This document shows, piece by piece, positions 51,192 through 61,473 of a stretch of 64,000 nucleotides of DNA. The position numbers were made by a program, and so were the translations under genes. The notes below the pieces were generated by a model. The model saw only the letters and a program-made list of their open reading frames with translations. It was not told the DNA's origin and searched no databases. How positions within the stretch are numbered: position 1 is the stretch's first letter; each line of letters opens with the position of its first letter. The DNA comes from Bombilactobacillus thymidiniphilus (GTDB lineage: Bacteria > Bacillota > Bacilli > Lactobacillales > Lactobacillaceae): the NCBI RefSeq assembly GCF_023380245.1, contig NZ_CP093365.1, forward strand, positions 682,001 through 746,000. The letters run 5' to 3'.

Positions 51192-52991
51192 TTATTTGGG
51201 ATTGGCTGCTGTTAAAGATAAGTCACTCCAGAAATCTTCAGATTTACCAGCATTGATATTATAGCCTTTAACCCGATGATTAACTGGGGCGTAATCCATT
51301 GCATAAGACTCTGGTACATAAGCAGCCTGATCATTCATATATTTCTGCCAATCATAGAACTGTTGCTTACGATAGCTTTCATTCCATGATTGTTCATCAT
51401 TCATTTTATTCAATAATTCAGTATTCTTAGCTGTGACAAAATGGCCATAATTAAATGGTGCATTAGCGCCATAAACAGACGTTTGCGATGGTTCATCACC
51501 TAGTTTCCAAGCACCGCTATAGATGTCAATTTTATTTTGCTTAGGCTTTTGCAAAGTAGAATAGAAACTATTCATTTCCATGGTTTTGCCATTGGTCATT
51601 TTGACGTTTAAACCAGCTTTTTGCCACTGCTGAATATTATAACGATAGGCAGATTCATTAGCCGAAGAACCTTGCATTGCACCGTAATAGATTGTCAAAG
51701 GTTTTCCATTCGGTTGCGTACGCCATTTACCTTTCTTCTTATAACCCGCTTGATCCAATAATTTATTAGCTTTTTTCATGTTATATTTGTAACCAACCAA
51801 CTTGTCATCGTGATATTGCTTATAGAATGGTGGAATCAAAGTTGTGCCCCGCCATTTCAAACCGTTGCCAAATTTCTTATCAACGGAATCGATGTCCAAC
51901 GCATACATCATAGCTTGGCGTAATTTCTTATTCCCCATTTTTGAATGTTTATCCATTACGCTGACTTGTTTTTTGGTGTCGAAGTGTCCAACATTAAAGC
52001 CAAAATAATTGTAGGACTGCGCCGGTTGACCAACCCAAGTGTAATCTTTCAGATGTTTAACACTAGGAAATTCACTAGTTGGTACACCTTGTCCACCTAA
52101 ATAAAAGTCATATTTCTTAGACTTGATCGCCGCTGCGCTATTATGCGAAGAAACGACTTGAATAGAAATATGCTTGATATTAGGCTTTTTACCATAGTAA
52201 TACTTATTAGGTGACCAACTGGTGGATTCTCCTGAAACCAAATGATCCAGCTTATAAGGACCAGTAAACAATGGTTTCTTTCTAATTTGTGAGGCAGAAG
52301 CTAATTTAGCAATTGGAACTTTCTTGATATATTCATAAGGATCAGCACTGCCCCAAATAAAAGTATTACCAGTATAAGCCATAGCTGGCGCCATTTTAGT
52401 GAAATGAATCACCACTTTTTTGCCATTTTCACCATCAGGAAAAGTAATTCCTGAAATAGTCTTGGCCGAACCTTCATGATACTCTTTCATGCCCTCAATG
52501 GCTTCAAAATCAGATGAATACTGCTGAGAAGTACTGTTCTTATTAGCAATTACTTCATAAGGGTACTCAACATCTTTAGCAGTTACGGGAGCGCCATTCG
52601 ACCATTTGGCATTATCTCTGATTGTGATCGTGGCTGTTTTTGCGTCTTTATCAAGGCTTTGATTAGCCAAACCACCATCAACAATTTTATGATTATCATC
52701 TGTTTTAAACAGTAAATTAGAATTGCCTGGCTTAAAAGCTTGCGTATCTTCATCATTATCCGATAAATCAGCTGACGCAATACCTTTAAATGGTGCATCA
52801 TTCATAATTGCCAATTTTAAAGTACTATTGTTGCCTGCTTTAGTAGATTTGCCTGGTGCACTATATTGTGTCGGCAAATCTAAAGGTTTATCGCTATTTT
52901 TGGCTTTAACCGGGCTAGCCATGCCACCAATTGTTGCGGTAAGCACCATTGCTGCAGTGCTGAATAATAGCCATTTTCTTCTATACTTCAT
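51192..52991 (-). CDS. oppA: Oligopeptide ABC transporter, substrate-binding protein
   Basis: Encodes 599 residues of the SBP_bac_5 fold: the segment DDEDTQAFKPGNSNLLFKTD, TIRDNAKWSNGAPVTAKDVEYPYEVI (the family signature), FGFNVGHFD, and SYAMDYAPVNHRVKGYNI. The signal peptide has no Cys: GGMASPVKA-KN suggests signal peptidase I cleavage instead of lipidation. Binds extracellular peptides and delivers them to OppBC. Last gene of the opp operon. Confidence 0.92.
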   Translation of the reverse strand: MKYRRKWLLFSTAAMVLTATIGGMASPVKAKNSDKPLDLPTQYSAPGKSTKAGNNSTLKLAIMNDAPFKGIASADLSDNDEDTQAFKPGNSNLLFKTDDNHKIVDGGLANQSLDKDAKTATITIRDNAKWSNGAPVTAKDVEYPYEVIANKNSTSQQYSSDFEAIEGMKEYHEGSAKTISGITFPDGENGKKVVIHFTKMAPAMAYTGNTFIWGSADPYEYIKKVPIAKLASASQIRKKPLFTGPYKLDHLVSGESTSWSPNKYYYGKKPNIKHISIQVVSSHNSAAAIKSKKYDFYLGGQGVPTSEFPSVKHLKDYTWVGQPAQSYNYFGFNVGHFDTKKQVSVMDKHSKMGNKKLRQAMMYALDIDSVDKKFGNGLKWRGTTLIPPFYKQYHDDKLVGYKYNMKKANKLLDQAGYKKKGKWRTQPNGKPLTIYYGAMQGSSANESAYRYNIQQWQKAGLNVKMTNGKTMEMNSFYSTLQKPKQNKIDIYSGAWKLGDEPSQTSVYGANAPFNYGHFVTAKNTELLNKMNDEQSWNESYRKQQFYDWQKYMNDQAAYVPESYAMDYAPVNHRVKGYNINAGKSEDFWSDLSLTAANPK

Positions 52992-53054
52992 TTATCTATC
53001 CCCCATCATTACTATCAAATTTTTCCAAATACTAAATTATCTGTCTCACCTCCT

Positions 53055-53990
53055 TTATTGTTGGCTAGCATTAGTAGCATGCCGAAATGCTTGCCCGATG
53101 TAGCTAATAGCTAAACATAAAATAATAATTTCCAAAGCTGCTGGTAACCACGTCCACCAATAAGTCGTAATATTTTCTGGATCATTTGCATTGGCAATTA
53201 AGGTTCCTAGCGATGGTGTTCCTAGTGGCAGACCGAAGCCTAAGTATGACAAACCAGTTTCTACACCAATATTTTCAGCAAATGACAAAGTGGTATCAAC
53301 AATTATTAATGACGAAATATTCGGCATTATTTCCCGGAAAATAATTTTCCAATTACTCGTGCCTGACGTTTTCGAAGCTGCTACATAATCTTTTTGCGAC
53401 TCTGCCAAAACACGTGAACGAATTAAGCGCGAAGTCCCCATCCAATAAAATACTGATAAAATCAGCGTTAACGTAACTGAATTATAAGTGGGAATAATAG
53501 TCACAATCACAATAATGGTCATTAGCATTGGCAAAATCATCATAAAATCATAAACACGTTGCATCACCAAATCAACTTTGCCGCCGAAATAGCCTGAAAT
53601 CATCCCCCAACAAATGCCCCAAGTGGACGAAATAACTGTTAAACCAATGGCAATACAGATCGAATTACGCGAACCAACAATCAATTGTTTGGCAATTGAT
53701 CGCCCACCAGAATCAGCACCCAAAATAAAATTTTTATTAAATGGCTTACTATAATAATCCATGATATTAGTAGTCATCATTTTAGGTGTATTAATAAATA
53801 GCGCCGCGATAATTACAAACAATATAAAAGTAATAACTAGCACTAATGAAGTTAAAGCTAAACGATTATTTTTAAATTCTCTCCAAATGATTTTGCCAAA
53901 AGTCGGTGTTGCTTCTTGACGTGCTTCTTGTGTCAAACGCACTAGATCACTTTCCGAAATTTGTGTCACTTCTGGAATCTTAGCTGCCAT
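53055..53990 (-). CDS. oppC: Oligopeptide ABC transporter, permease
   Basis: Encodes 311 residues: an N-terminal cytoplasmic stretch, a first helix, LGADSGGRSIAKQLIVGSRNSI (typical OppC GTD-G-D-x-R-L variant), five further helices, and the EAA loop YVAASKTSGTSNWKIIFREIMPNI. It forms the membrane channel with OppB. 63 bp separate it from oppA. Confidence 0.94.
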   Translation of the reverse strand: MAAKIPEVTQISESDLVRLTQEARQEATPTFGKIIWREFKNNRLALTSLVLVITFILFVIIAALFINTPKMMTTNIMDYYSKPFNKNFILGADSGGRSIAKQLIVGSRNSICIAIGLTVISSTWGICWGMISGYFGGKVDLVMQRVYDFMMILPMLMTIIVIVTIIPTYNSVTLTLILSVFYWMGTSRLIRSRVLAESQKDYVAASKTSGTSNWKIIFREIMPNISSLIIVDTTLSFAENIGVETGLSYLGFGLPLGTPSLGTLIANANDPENITTYWWTWLPAALEIIILCLAISYIGQAFRHATNASQQ

Positions 53991-54002
53991 AAGCTTTCCC
54001 CC

Positions 54003-54962
54003 TCACTCAACGCGAATGCGCGGATCAACAATGCTCAAAATAATATCAGATAATAAAGTTCCTAATAAATTCAAAAATCCATATAATAAAACTAACGATG
54101 TGATCACCGTATAATCGCGATAATTGATTGCATTTAAAAATAGCAAGCCCATGCCGGGATATGAAAATACCATTTCTGTAAAAATAGAGCCGCCTAACAA
54201 CCCTGTAATGGAATAACCAGCAAAAGCAGCAATTGGCAACAACGAATTTCGAAAAATATGGTGTTGATAAATATTTTTGGTAGATACACCTTTAGAACGC
54301 GCTGTTTTAACATAATCAGAACTTTTTGCATCAATCACTTCCGAACGTAAATACTGCACAATATTCACGGTGCCAAATAACGCACCCAAAAGACCCGGCA
54401 AAATGATATGTTGCAAACGCGATAAAATTGTACTACCTAGACCATTCGCGTTCGAGGCAATCGAACCACTCGTCGGAAACCAATTTAAGGTATAACCAAA
54501 AATCCACACACCAACAACTAAAACGACGAAAAAGGGAATTGACATTGTAATATAGGTATAAACACGAACTAACGTGTCGGGTAGCTTGCCTTCATGACTT
54601 CCTGCATAAATACCCAGCGGTAAACCAATTACATAGGTCAAAATCATAGTAAACAAAGCTAACCAAAAAGTATTCATGCCTCGTTGTGCAATTAAAGTGG
54701 TGACCGGCTCTTGATATTCGTAACTAGTACCTAAATCACCATGAAAAAGATGGACAATCCAATTCCAATATTGTTGATACCAAGGATCATATAAGCCATT
54801 TACCCTCATTAAATGATGAATTTGTGATGCATCAGCTTTGGGATTAATTGAACCAGTAAATGGATCCCCCGGCATGGCTTTCGCTAAAATAAAAACTAGC
54901 ACACTTAAAATGATAATTTCCGGAATCATAATCAATAGTCTTCGTAAAATTGTTTTCCACAT
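54003..54962 (-). CDS. oppB: Oligopeptide ABC transporter, permease
   Basis: Encodes 319 residues with six membrane helices. Typical start ILRRLLIMIPEIIILSVLVF and AMPGDPF. EAA loop YVKTARSKGVSTKNIYQHHIFRNSLLP, and the SIFTEMVFSYPGMGLLFLNAI and SIVDPRIR ends. Partner of OppC. 16 bp after oppF. Confidence 0.94.
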   Translation of the reverse strand: MWKTILRRLLIMIPEIIILSVLVFILAKAMPGDPFTGSINPKADASQIHHLMRVNGLYDPWYQQYWNWIVHLFHGDLGTSYEYQEPVTTLIAQRGMNTFWLALFTMILTYVIGLPLGIYAGSHEGKLPDTLVRVYTYITMSIPFFVVLVVGVWIFGYTLNWFPTSGSIASNANGLGSTILSRLQHIILPGLLGALFGTVNIVQYLRSEVIDAKSSDYVKTARSKGVSTKNIYQHHIFRNSLLPIAAFAGYSITGLLGGSIFTEMVFSYPGMGLLFLNAINYRDYTVITSLVLLYGFLNLLGTLLSDIILSIVDPRIRVE

Positions 54963-54978
54963 TTATCAAATTCCCCCA

Positions 54979-55914
54979 TTAATCCGTCGGCGCTAAAGCC
55001 ACAAAATGTGTCATTGAGACTGGTTGCAAGGCAAATGCTGCTCCATTGGAATCATAATATTTGGCCTGCTGCTCATTATAAATGCGCTCTACTTCTAAGC
55101 GCTTTTGTCGATGTTCCTGCCGGCTATTCACATTAGTCTCGGGAATCGCTGCCAGTAAGCGTTTTGTATAAATATGCTGCGGATGATTATAAATATCATC
55201 GCGCGTACCTACTTCTACTAAACGTCCCCGATGCATAATGGCAATTTGCTGACACATATGCCGCACTACCCCTAAATCATGGGAAATAAATAAATAAGAA
55301 ATATTTAGTTCGCGCTGAATCTTTTTCATAAAATTCAAAATTTGCGCTTGCACTGATAAATCCAATGCTGACACGGGCTCATCAGCAATTATCAATTTAG
55401 GATTTGTAGCCACTGCGCGCGCGATACCAATCCGTTGTCGTTGACCACCAGAAAATTGACGTGGATATTTGTACAAAGAATCTGCTGACAAACCCACAAT
55501 ATCCAACAATTGCAAAACCCGGAGTTTTTCCTGATCTGCAGTTAAATTTTGAAAATTGCGAAGTGGTTCAGCAATAATATCCAAAATCCTTTTTTGTGGA
55601 TTGAGACTGGAAAGCGAATCTTGAAAAATCATTTGAACATTGCGCTGATAATCAACCGAATTGCGTAATTTATTTTGCTGTACTTCTTGACCTTGATAGA
55701 AAATTTGCCCTGATGTTGGACGCTCTAAGCCAACAATTGTTTTACCGGTCGTTGATTTGCCTGATCCTGACTCACCAACTAAGCCATAAGTTTGCCCTTG
55801 CTCAATTGAAAAATTAATACCGTCAACTGCTTTGACTACATCGACTATCCGATTCCAAAAACCACCGCGGATCGGATAATGAACCTTTAAATTTCTAACC
55901 TCCAACAAACTCAT
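54979..55914 (-). CDS. oppF: Oligopeptide ABC transporter, ATP-binding protein
   Basis: Encodes 311 residues. Walker A GESGSGKST, Q-loop MIFQDSLSSLNPQ, signature FSGGQRQRIGIARA, Walker B LIIADEPVSALDLS, H-loop FISHDLG. The N-terminal half contains GGFWNRIVDVVKAVDGINF, the OppF-type insertion. No Cys cluster motif is evident at the C-terminus, which ends with a short unrelated tail. Works with OppD. Confidence 0.93.
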   Translation of the reverse strand: MSLLEVRNLKVHYPIRGGFWNRIVDVVKAVDGINFSIEQGQTYGLVGESGSGKSTTGKTIVGLERPTSGQIFYQGQEVQQNKLRNSVDYQRNVQMIFQDSLSSLNPQKRILDIIAEPLRNFQNLTADQEKLRVLQLLDIVGLSADSLYKYPRQFSGGQRQRIGIARAVATNPKLIIADEPVSALDLSVQAQILNFMKKIQRELNISYLFISHDLGVVRHMCQQIAIMHRGRLVEVGTRDDIYNHPQHIYTKRLLAAIPETNVNSRQEHRQKRLEVERIYNEQQAKYYDSNGAAFALQPVSMTHFVALAPTD

Positions 55915-55917
55915 CTC

Positions 55918-56931
55918 TCAGGCACCCCTTTTGATATCTGGAAACGAAAAATTCTGGTAACAAGTGCAACGTACAAAATGTTCAGGTGCTACTTGATGTA
56001 AAGTTGGATTTACTTCGTGCTTATCAGCGCTAACCCAAGGAATTCGTTGCGCAAAACGATCGCCCACCGTTGGCAATTTCTGTAATGATGGAACCATGCC
56101 ATCAATCACATATAGTTCATCATTAAAACTATCTTTTTGAGGCATGGAACGTAGCAATGAACGAGTATAAGGATGTTTAGGGTTATTAAATAATTGCTGC
56201 ACCGTTGCCAATTCTACGATCTGTCCCGCATACATTACTGCAACGCGATCGGCTTCTTCGGCGACCACACCTAAATCATGTGTAATTAAAATAATTCCGG
56301 CTTGATTTTCTTGTTGAATAGTCCGCAATAAATCTAATATTTGCGCTTGAATGGTCACATCTAAAGCTGTCGTTGGCTCATCGGCAATAATCAAATCCGG
56401 CTTGCAGGCAATCGCGATTGCGATAATAATGCGCTGGCGCATGCCACCTGATAATTGATGCGGAAACTGGTTTGCAATACGCTTAGGATCATTGATATCA
56501 ACTTGTTCCAACAATTCTATAACACGCTGTTGGCGCTGTTGTGCTGTCAATGTTGTGTGGTAAAGCAGAACTTCTTCAATTTGCGATCCAATTTTTTGTA
56601 ATGGATTTAAGGCTGATAAAGGATCCTGGAAAATCATACCAATTTTGGCACCACGGATTTGATTATATTGTTTCTCATTAAGTTGTAATAAATCAGTACC
56701 CGCAAAAATAATTTCCCCGGAAATATGTGTATTTTTAGGATCATGTAATCCCATAATTGTCGTAGCTAATGTACTTTTTCCACAACCTGATTCACCGACA
56801 ATCGCTAGCACTTCATTAGATTTTACATGTAAGTTAATTGCATCAATGGCACGATAATATTCCCCATCGATTTTAAAAGAAGTATTAACGTCTTTAAGCG
56901 TTAACAAGTCTTCAGTGATTTCATCTCGCAT
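55918..56931 (-). CDS. oppD: Oligopeptide ABC transporter, ATP-binding protein
   Basis: Encodes 337 residues from the ATG with GGGGGAA seven bases upstream; a longer upstream frame lacks a site. Walker [10 protein letters not shown], signature [14 protein letters not shown], Walker [16 protein letters not shown]-loop LITHDLG, and a C-terminal oligopeptide-transporter domain with [12 protein letters not shown] and the Cys-containing ending [11 protein letters not shown]. First gene of the oppDFBCA operon. Confidence 0.94.
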   Translation of the reverse strand: MRDEITEDLLTLKDVNTSFKIDGEYYRAIDAINLHVKSNEVLAIVGESGCGKSTLATTIMGLHDPKNTHISGEIIFAGTDLLQLNEKQYNQIRGAKIGMIFQDPLSALNPLQKIGSQIEEVLLYHTTLTAQQRQQRVIELLEQVDINDPKRIANQFPHQLSGGMRQRIIIAIAIACKPDLIIADEPTTALDVTIQAQILDLLRTIQQENQAGIILITHDLGVVAEEADRVAVMYAGQIVELATVQQLFNNPKHPYTRSLLRSMPQKDSFNDELYVIDGMVPSLQKLPTVGDRFAQRIPWVSADKHEVNPTLHQVAPEHFVRCTCYQNFSFPDIKRGA

Positions 56932-57026
56932 AAAAATTCCCCCAGCACCTGTATAGTTTAATAATGAGCACATTTTAATTCATTTGTTTCTAATTTTCAA
57001 ATAATAACCCCTGTTAAAAATAAAAA

Positions 57027-57050
57027 AGATCAATCTGTTAAGATTGATCT
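57027..57050 (-). terminator. Terminator after the GtrA-like gene
   Basis: Perfect 10-bp stem AGATCAATCT/AGATTGATCT, 4-base loop, T6 on the minus strand. Confidence 0.85.
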
Positions 57051-57066
57051 CCAAATATTTCCTAAT

Positions 57067-57486
57067 TTAATCGCGTTGCCGAAAAATGATCAATTTACTA
57101 AATATATAATTGACTACCACGACCAGCACATTATCCAAAACTTTTACCAAAAATGAATTCATATGCAACCACGAAATGCCAATCGCTAAAATGGCAACAT
57201 CCAATAAATAACTAGCTACCCGAAAAAAGAAAAAGGAACCTAGTTCACGTAATGCATCTTGTTTAGAACTTTGTCGCGAGTCAAAAACGTATAATTTATT
57301 AGTGATGTAGGCAAATAGCACCGACAACACCCAAGCAATTAAATTAGCCACTTGCACGCCACAATAATGTCCCCAAGTATATAGGAAAGTGAACACACCT
57401 AAATTAATTACCGTAGTTAGACCACCAAAAATCAAATAGGAAATCACTTCCCAATATTGCTTGATGATTGCTATTATCTTTCGCAT
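57067..57486 (-). CDS. GtrA family membrane protein
   Basis: Encodes 139 residues with four membrane helices: SYLIFGGLTTVINLGVFTFLY, VANLIAWVLSVLFAYITNKLYVF (the GtrA N-K-x-x-v-F motif), FFFFRVASYLLDVAILAI, and VVVNYIFSKLIIF. Members help move lipid-linked sugars across the membrane for decoration of wall polymers. The partner glycosyltransferase is not in the vicinity. 38 bp downstream of the penicillin-binding protein gene. Confidence 0.88.
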   Translation of the reverse strand: MRKIIAIIKQYWEVISYLIFGGLTTVINLGVFTFLYTWGHYCGVQVANLIAWVLSVLFAYITNKLYVFDSRQSSKQDALRELGSFFFFRVASYLLDVAILAIGISWLHMNSFLVKVLDNVLVVVVNYIFSKLIIFRQRD

Positions 57487-57524
57487 TACTTTTACTCCAT
57501 TGTCTTTTGATTTCCTAGGAAATA

Positions 57525-60149
57525 TTAGTTAACTCGAATTACCGGATCACTCACATGTCCACCATAGCTACGGATTTGATTAATCAAATCAGTTAACTTT
57601 TGCTTTTGCGTCTCTTTATCAGAAGCATCACTTTGGTAAGCAGACTTAGTCTTAGCTAATTGATCTTGATACTGCTTCATCAAGCGATTAACTATTGCTT
57701 GTCGTTGAGCATCACGATTTTTTTCAATCGCACTTTTTTTACTTTCAAAACTTGCCAAATGCTTATCATCTTTTTGCGCTTGCAATTGAGCTTGCGCTAA
57801 ATTCAGTTCGCGCTGTAATTGCATAATTTGCTTATTGAATTTCCTTTTGGCATTCATCCGTTTAACATTTTCATTTTTATAACGAATTTTTTGTAATTGG
57901 CCCAATTTATTGCCGTAATCACTTAATTTGGTCAAAGGATCGTACTGGTAATTAGCAATTGCTTGCTTAACAGTTTGCTCGCGTTGGTGCTCTTGCTTTC
58001 CAGTTAAATGATAAATCAGCCGATAGTCCAAATTAGCTAAACGCTTTTTATTTTGATTAATTTGATCACTATTAAACGTAATATAATTTTCTTGAATCAT
58101 TTGATCAATACTTTTTTGCACGACAGCCCGCCGCACATACAAATTATCACCGTTGCGTCGAATCGTGTTAGGCATAGCGAAATCTTTTTGTGACTCATGC
58201 AAAGCTTTCACTAAGTAATCACCTTGCGCCTTAAAAGTTTTAATGGAAAGCGATAATTGATCGTCACTTAAGGGCTTTTGATGATCATAACCAGTCCAAT
58301 TAGCGATCGTGAAATACGGTGTCATTCCTACAAAATAACTGTCCAAATTATTATCCGTCGTACCCGTTTTACCAGCCACATAAGAATAATTATCCAACTT
58401 TGCATCCTTGCCCAAGCCATCGTTCACAACACTTTGCATCGCATTTAGCATCATATAACTAGCATTTTTGGAATAAACCGGCACTTGATTGTGCGAATTT
58501 TGGTATAAAATCCGATCATTAGTGGTGCTATAAATACTTTTCAAGTTGCTAGGCGCCACGAAATTGCCGCTACGCGCAAATGAACTGTACGCTGAAGCCA
58601 TTTCCGTGGTAGTAACACCTTTTGTAAAACCACCAATCGCAATAATCGGATTATTGTCGCTAGGATACAACCCTTGAAACTGCATTTTCGCCAAATCCTG
58701 GTAGAAAGATTTTTGTTTATCATTGACTGCTAGCTTGTAAGCCACAGTATTAATGGAATCCGCCAAAGCTTTGCGCAATGTAACTGAACCACGATAACCA
58801 GAATACCAATTGTGAACATTATTAATTGGTCCATCAACAACCGTACTTTGCGGCGCATAACCGCGTTCAAACGCTGGTGCATAAGCAATTAAAGGCTTAG
58901 CAGTCGAACCAGGTTGACGATAAGCATCCGTCGCGCGATTCAATTGATCGTCTTTAGTTGTCCGCCCACCAATAATCGCTAACACATTGCCCGTGCGATT
59001 GTCGATCACCGTACTTGCCACTTGTGGCTCTAACTTACCTTGTGCATCACGTTGTTGGTACGGTTCATATTGCTGCTGAACAATTTTGACTAATGCTTGT
59101 TGCAATTTAGGATCAATTGTTGTTTTAACAACATACCCTCCTGCTAACAATTCACCATAATATTTGTCGTAAACTTGCGCATAGCGTGCTTTATATTCGT
59201 TTTTAGCCTGATAGCTAGCAAAAGTATACTTCATTTCAAAACCACGCATCGTCATTAATTGCTGCACCGTATTTTGGACAGCATAATTTAAAGCATAATT
59301 TTGTGAAATATCATTGTCATACTTAAAATTATGAATCCGCAATTTAATTGGCTGCCGACAAGCCTTATGATATTGCTGACTGTTCAACAAACGTTGCTTA
59401 TGCCAAGTATATAAGACTGTATTACGCCGTTTTTTAGCCTGCTTAGGATGTAAAACCGGATCATATAATTGCTGATTATTCGGAATTCCTACTAATAAAG
59501 CTGTCTGGGCAATATCCAATTTATCCTGTGGTTTAGAAAAATAATATTGTGCTGCACTGCCCATGCCGTAACAACCATGCCCCAAATAAACATCATTTAA
59601 GTAAAATTCCAAAATTTGTTTTTTACTAAATTTTTGCTCCAATTGCTGAGCAATCACCATTTCTTTGATTTTACGATCAAAATTCTGCGTTTGATCTTTC
59701 AAAACTACATTCTTCACTAATTGTTGCGTTAAAGTAGAACCCCCTTGCACCTGCCGTTTTAAAATTCCGGCTTTCACTGCGCGTAAAATCCCCGCCAGAT
59801 CAACACCATGATGCTTATAAAACCGACGATCTTCCACCGCAACAATCCCTTTTTTTAGCAAAGGATTAAGCTTATTAGAACTAATATAAGTGGATTGGCT
59901 ATGTGATAACTTTTTGAGAACATGATTATTTTTATCTTCAATAATAGTAGGCTGTTTCGGGTAAAAAGTCTTCGACGTAATTTCTGAATTAACTGCATAA
60001 CCAGCCGCAATATCTTTTTGCAGCTCAGGAATATAAGTTCTAACTAATTTAATAATTAAAATAGCCAAAACAAAGATCATGATTATCAAAAAAGACTTAA
60101 TTGTTTTTTTGACTGGATGTGCTTGCCACTGCCGCCAGCTTTCTTTCAT
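57525..60149 (-). CDS. Class A penicillin-binding protein (transglycosylase/transpeptidase)
   Basis: Encodes 874 residues. Short cytoplasmic tail and one membrane helix (about 18-40). GT51 domain with VEDRRFYKHHGVD and QGGSTLTQQLVKN. Transpeptidase with the active Ser in QPGSTAKP, then KTGTT. The last about 170 residues form a Lys/Gln-rich helical tail with coiled-coil character (QIMQLQRELNLAQAQLQAQ), longer than in minimal PBP1a. Polymerises and crosslinks peptidoglycan outside the membrane. Probably co-transcribed with the unknown gene 12 bp upstream. Confidence 0.94.
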   Translation of the reverse strand: MKESWRQWQAHPVKKTIKSFLIIMIFVLAILIIKLVRTYIPELQKDIAAGYAVNSEITSKTFYPKQPTIIEDKNNHVLKKLSHSQSTYISSNKLNPLLKKGIVAVEDRRFYKHHGVDLAGILRAVKAGILKRQVQGGSTLTQQLVKNVVLKDQTQNFDRKIKEMVIAQQLEQKFSKKQILEFYLNDVYLGHGCYGMGSAAQYYFSKPQDKLDIAQTALLVGIPNNQQLYDPVLHPKQAKKRRNTVLYTWHKQRLLNSQQYHKACRQPIKLRIHNFKYDNDISQNYALNYAVQNTVQQLMTMRGFEMKYTFASYQAKNEYKARYAQVYDKYYGELLAGGYVVKTTIDPKLQQALVKIVQQQYEPYQQRDAQGKLEPQVASTVIDNRTGNVLAIIGGRTTKDDQLNRATDAYRQPGSTAKPLIAYAPAFERGYAPQSTVVDGPINNVHNWYSGYRGSVTLRKALADSINTVAYKLAVNDKQKSFYQDLAKMQFQGLYPSDNNPIIAIGGFTKGVTTTEMASAYSSFARSGNFVAPSNLKSIYSTTNDRILYQNSHNQVPVYSKNASYMMLNAMQSVVNDGLGKDAKLDNYSYVAGKTGTTDNNLDSYFVGMTPYFTIANWTGYDHQKPLSDDQLSLSIKTFKAQGDYLVKALHESQKDFAMPNTIRRNGDNLYVRRAVVQKSIDQMIQENYITFNSDQINQNKKRLANLDYRLIYHLTGKQEHQREQTVKQAIANYQYDPLTKLSDYGNKLGQLQKIRYKNENVKRMNAKRKFNKQIMQLQRELNLAQAQLQAQKDDKHLASFESKKSAIEKNRDAQRQAIVNRLMKQYQDQLAKTKSAYQSDASDKETQKQKLTDLINQIRSYGGHVSDPVIRVN

Positions 60150-60161
60150 TAATGCCTCTCC

Positions 60162-61430
60162 CTAATCGACATATAAAATGCTTGTATTTGCAATATTATT
60201 CAACAAACTGTTAATATCCGCGGAACTTACTGATAAATTGTTAGCCAAACCAGTTGCACTACTGATGAAACCAAGATTGCTATTATTTGCAACTAGCAAA
60301 GAAGTTTGCAGTGCTGCATTATTTTGCAACCAAAAGACTGATTTAGCTTGATTGAAATCACTCGTACTATTGGTGTCAAAGCCTAACTTGGTCGCATCTG
60401 CATAGTATTGCCCAAAATTTGCACTACCTTTATCTGTTACCACACCAGCCGTATCTCCAGGATTAGTAATAACTTGTTCAATCTGATAACTGCCGGCAGG
60501 CAATGAACCGCTCCGCACAGTCAAACTGCGCATAGCACTCACATATTTGCTGCCACTGCGATGCACCAAAGTCAAAGTTTGACTATCGCTGGAATAAAAT
60601 AGCACACTTTGAGCTTTAATGCCGGCTTGCTGCAATTTTGAACTAATCTCATCTAATTGCTGCAAATCATCAATAATCGTCACGTTGGCTGGCGTATAAT
60701 TACTGGTAGTAAGTGGCGCATTTTGCAAGGCCGTCAATTGTGCTTTTTCTTTAGCTAGTTGCGCCCGTGATTGACTTTGTTGAGATTGTTTAAAAGTAGC
60801 CAGCATTTTCTTTACTTTAGGTCGCCATTTTTTTTGCGAAGCTTTATTTTTGATTAATTTATAATAAGCATTAGCTTCTGACACGTTTGTCAAATTAAGT
60901 TTTTGCGGCTGTGTAACAAATTTATGATATGTTTTAGCTAAAAAGTGCTGGGCATCATGCGTTTGATCAAACCAAATCCGAATCTGATCCAACTTGTTCT
61001 TCTGCTTCTGATAAATTGTTTGATTTTTTTCTTGTAATAAATTTTGATCCACGTGATCTAATTTTTTTTTAGTAACCCCATTGGCATAATATTTACCCGC
61101 ATAAAAATTCGTAATCTCTTGGGCATTTTGATCACGCAACGTCAGTAATTTTTCCGTATTATCAAATTTAGTTTTGACTTGGTCATTAAACACCAAATTC
61201 AAAGGATCCAATTGCATTAAATGAGTAAAAAAACTTACTTGCCAGCGATTTACATTGGTAACCAAAGCTTGTTGCTGCCTACCTTGATACTGTGTCTTGA
61301 TGAAGTGTTGGGCGTAAACATTTGTACTGCCACCCAAAAATCCCAGACCAAATATTCCCCAGCCTAAACAGATAATCAAAAGCTTAATATTCCAATGACT
61401 GACAACATACTTAATAATTTTCATTGTCAC
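60162..61430 (-). CDS. Membrane-anchored extracytoplasmic protein, function unknown
   Basis: Encodes 422 residues from a GTG placed about eight bases after GGAAG; an ATG two codons on is also possible. N-terminal membrane helix (LLIICLGWGIFGLGFL), a long Gln/Lys-rich helical segment, and after about residue 245 a compact domain (NVTIIDDLQQLDEISSKLQQ... SYQIEQVITNPGDTAGVV). No enzymatic motif is recognised. Lying just upstream of the class A penicillin-binding protein gene, it may belong to the wall-synthesis apparatus. Confidence 0.5.
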   Translation of the reverse strand: MTMKIIKYVVSHWNIKLLIICLGWGIFGLGFLGGSTNVYAQHFIKTQYQGRQQQALVTNVNRWQVSFFTHLMQLDPLNLVFNDQVKTKFDNTEKLLTLRDQNAQEITNFYAGKYYANGVTKKKLDHVDQNLLQEKNQTIYQKQKNKLDQIRIWFDQTHDAQHFLAKTYHKFVTQPQKLNLTNVSEANAYYKLIKNKASQKKWRPKVKKMLATFKQSQQSQSRAQLAKEKAQLTALQNAPLTTSNYTPANVTIIDDLQQLDEISSKLQQAGIKAQSVLFYSSDSQTLTLVHRSGSKYVSAMRSLTVRSGSLPAGSYQIEQVITNPGDTAGVVTDKGSANFGQYYADATKLGFDTNSTSDFNQAKSVFWLQNNAALQTSLLVANNSNLGFISSATGLANNLSVSSADINSLLNNIANTSILYVD

Positions 61431-61473
61431 TAATCTTTCTTCCAAATATAATTAGTCATATTGAGGTGTTCTT

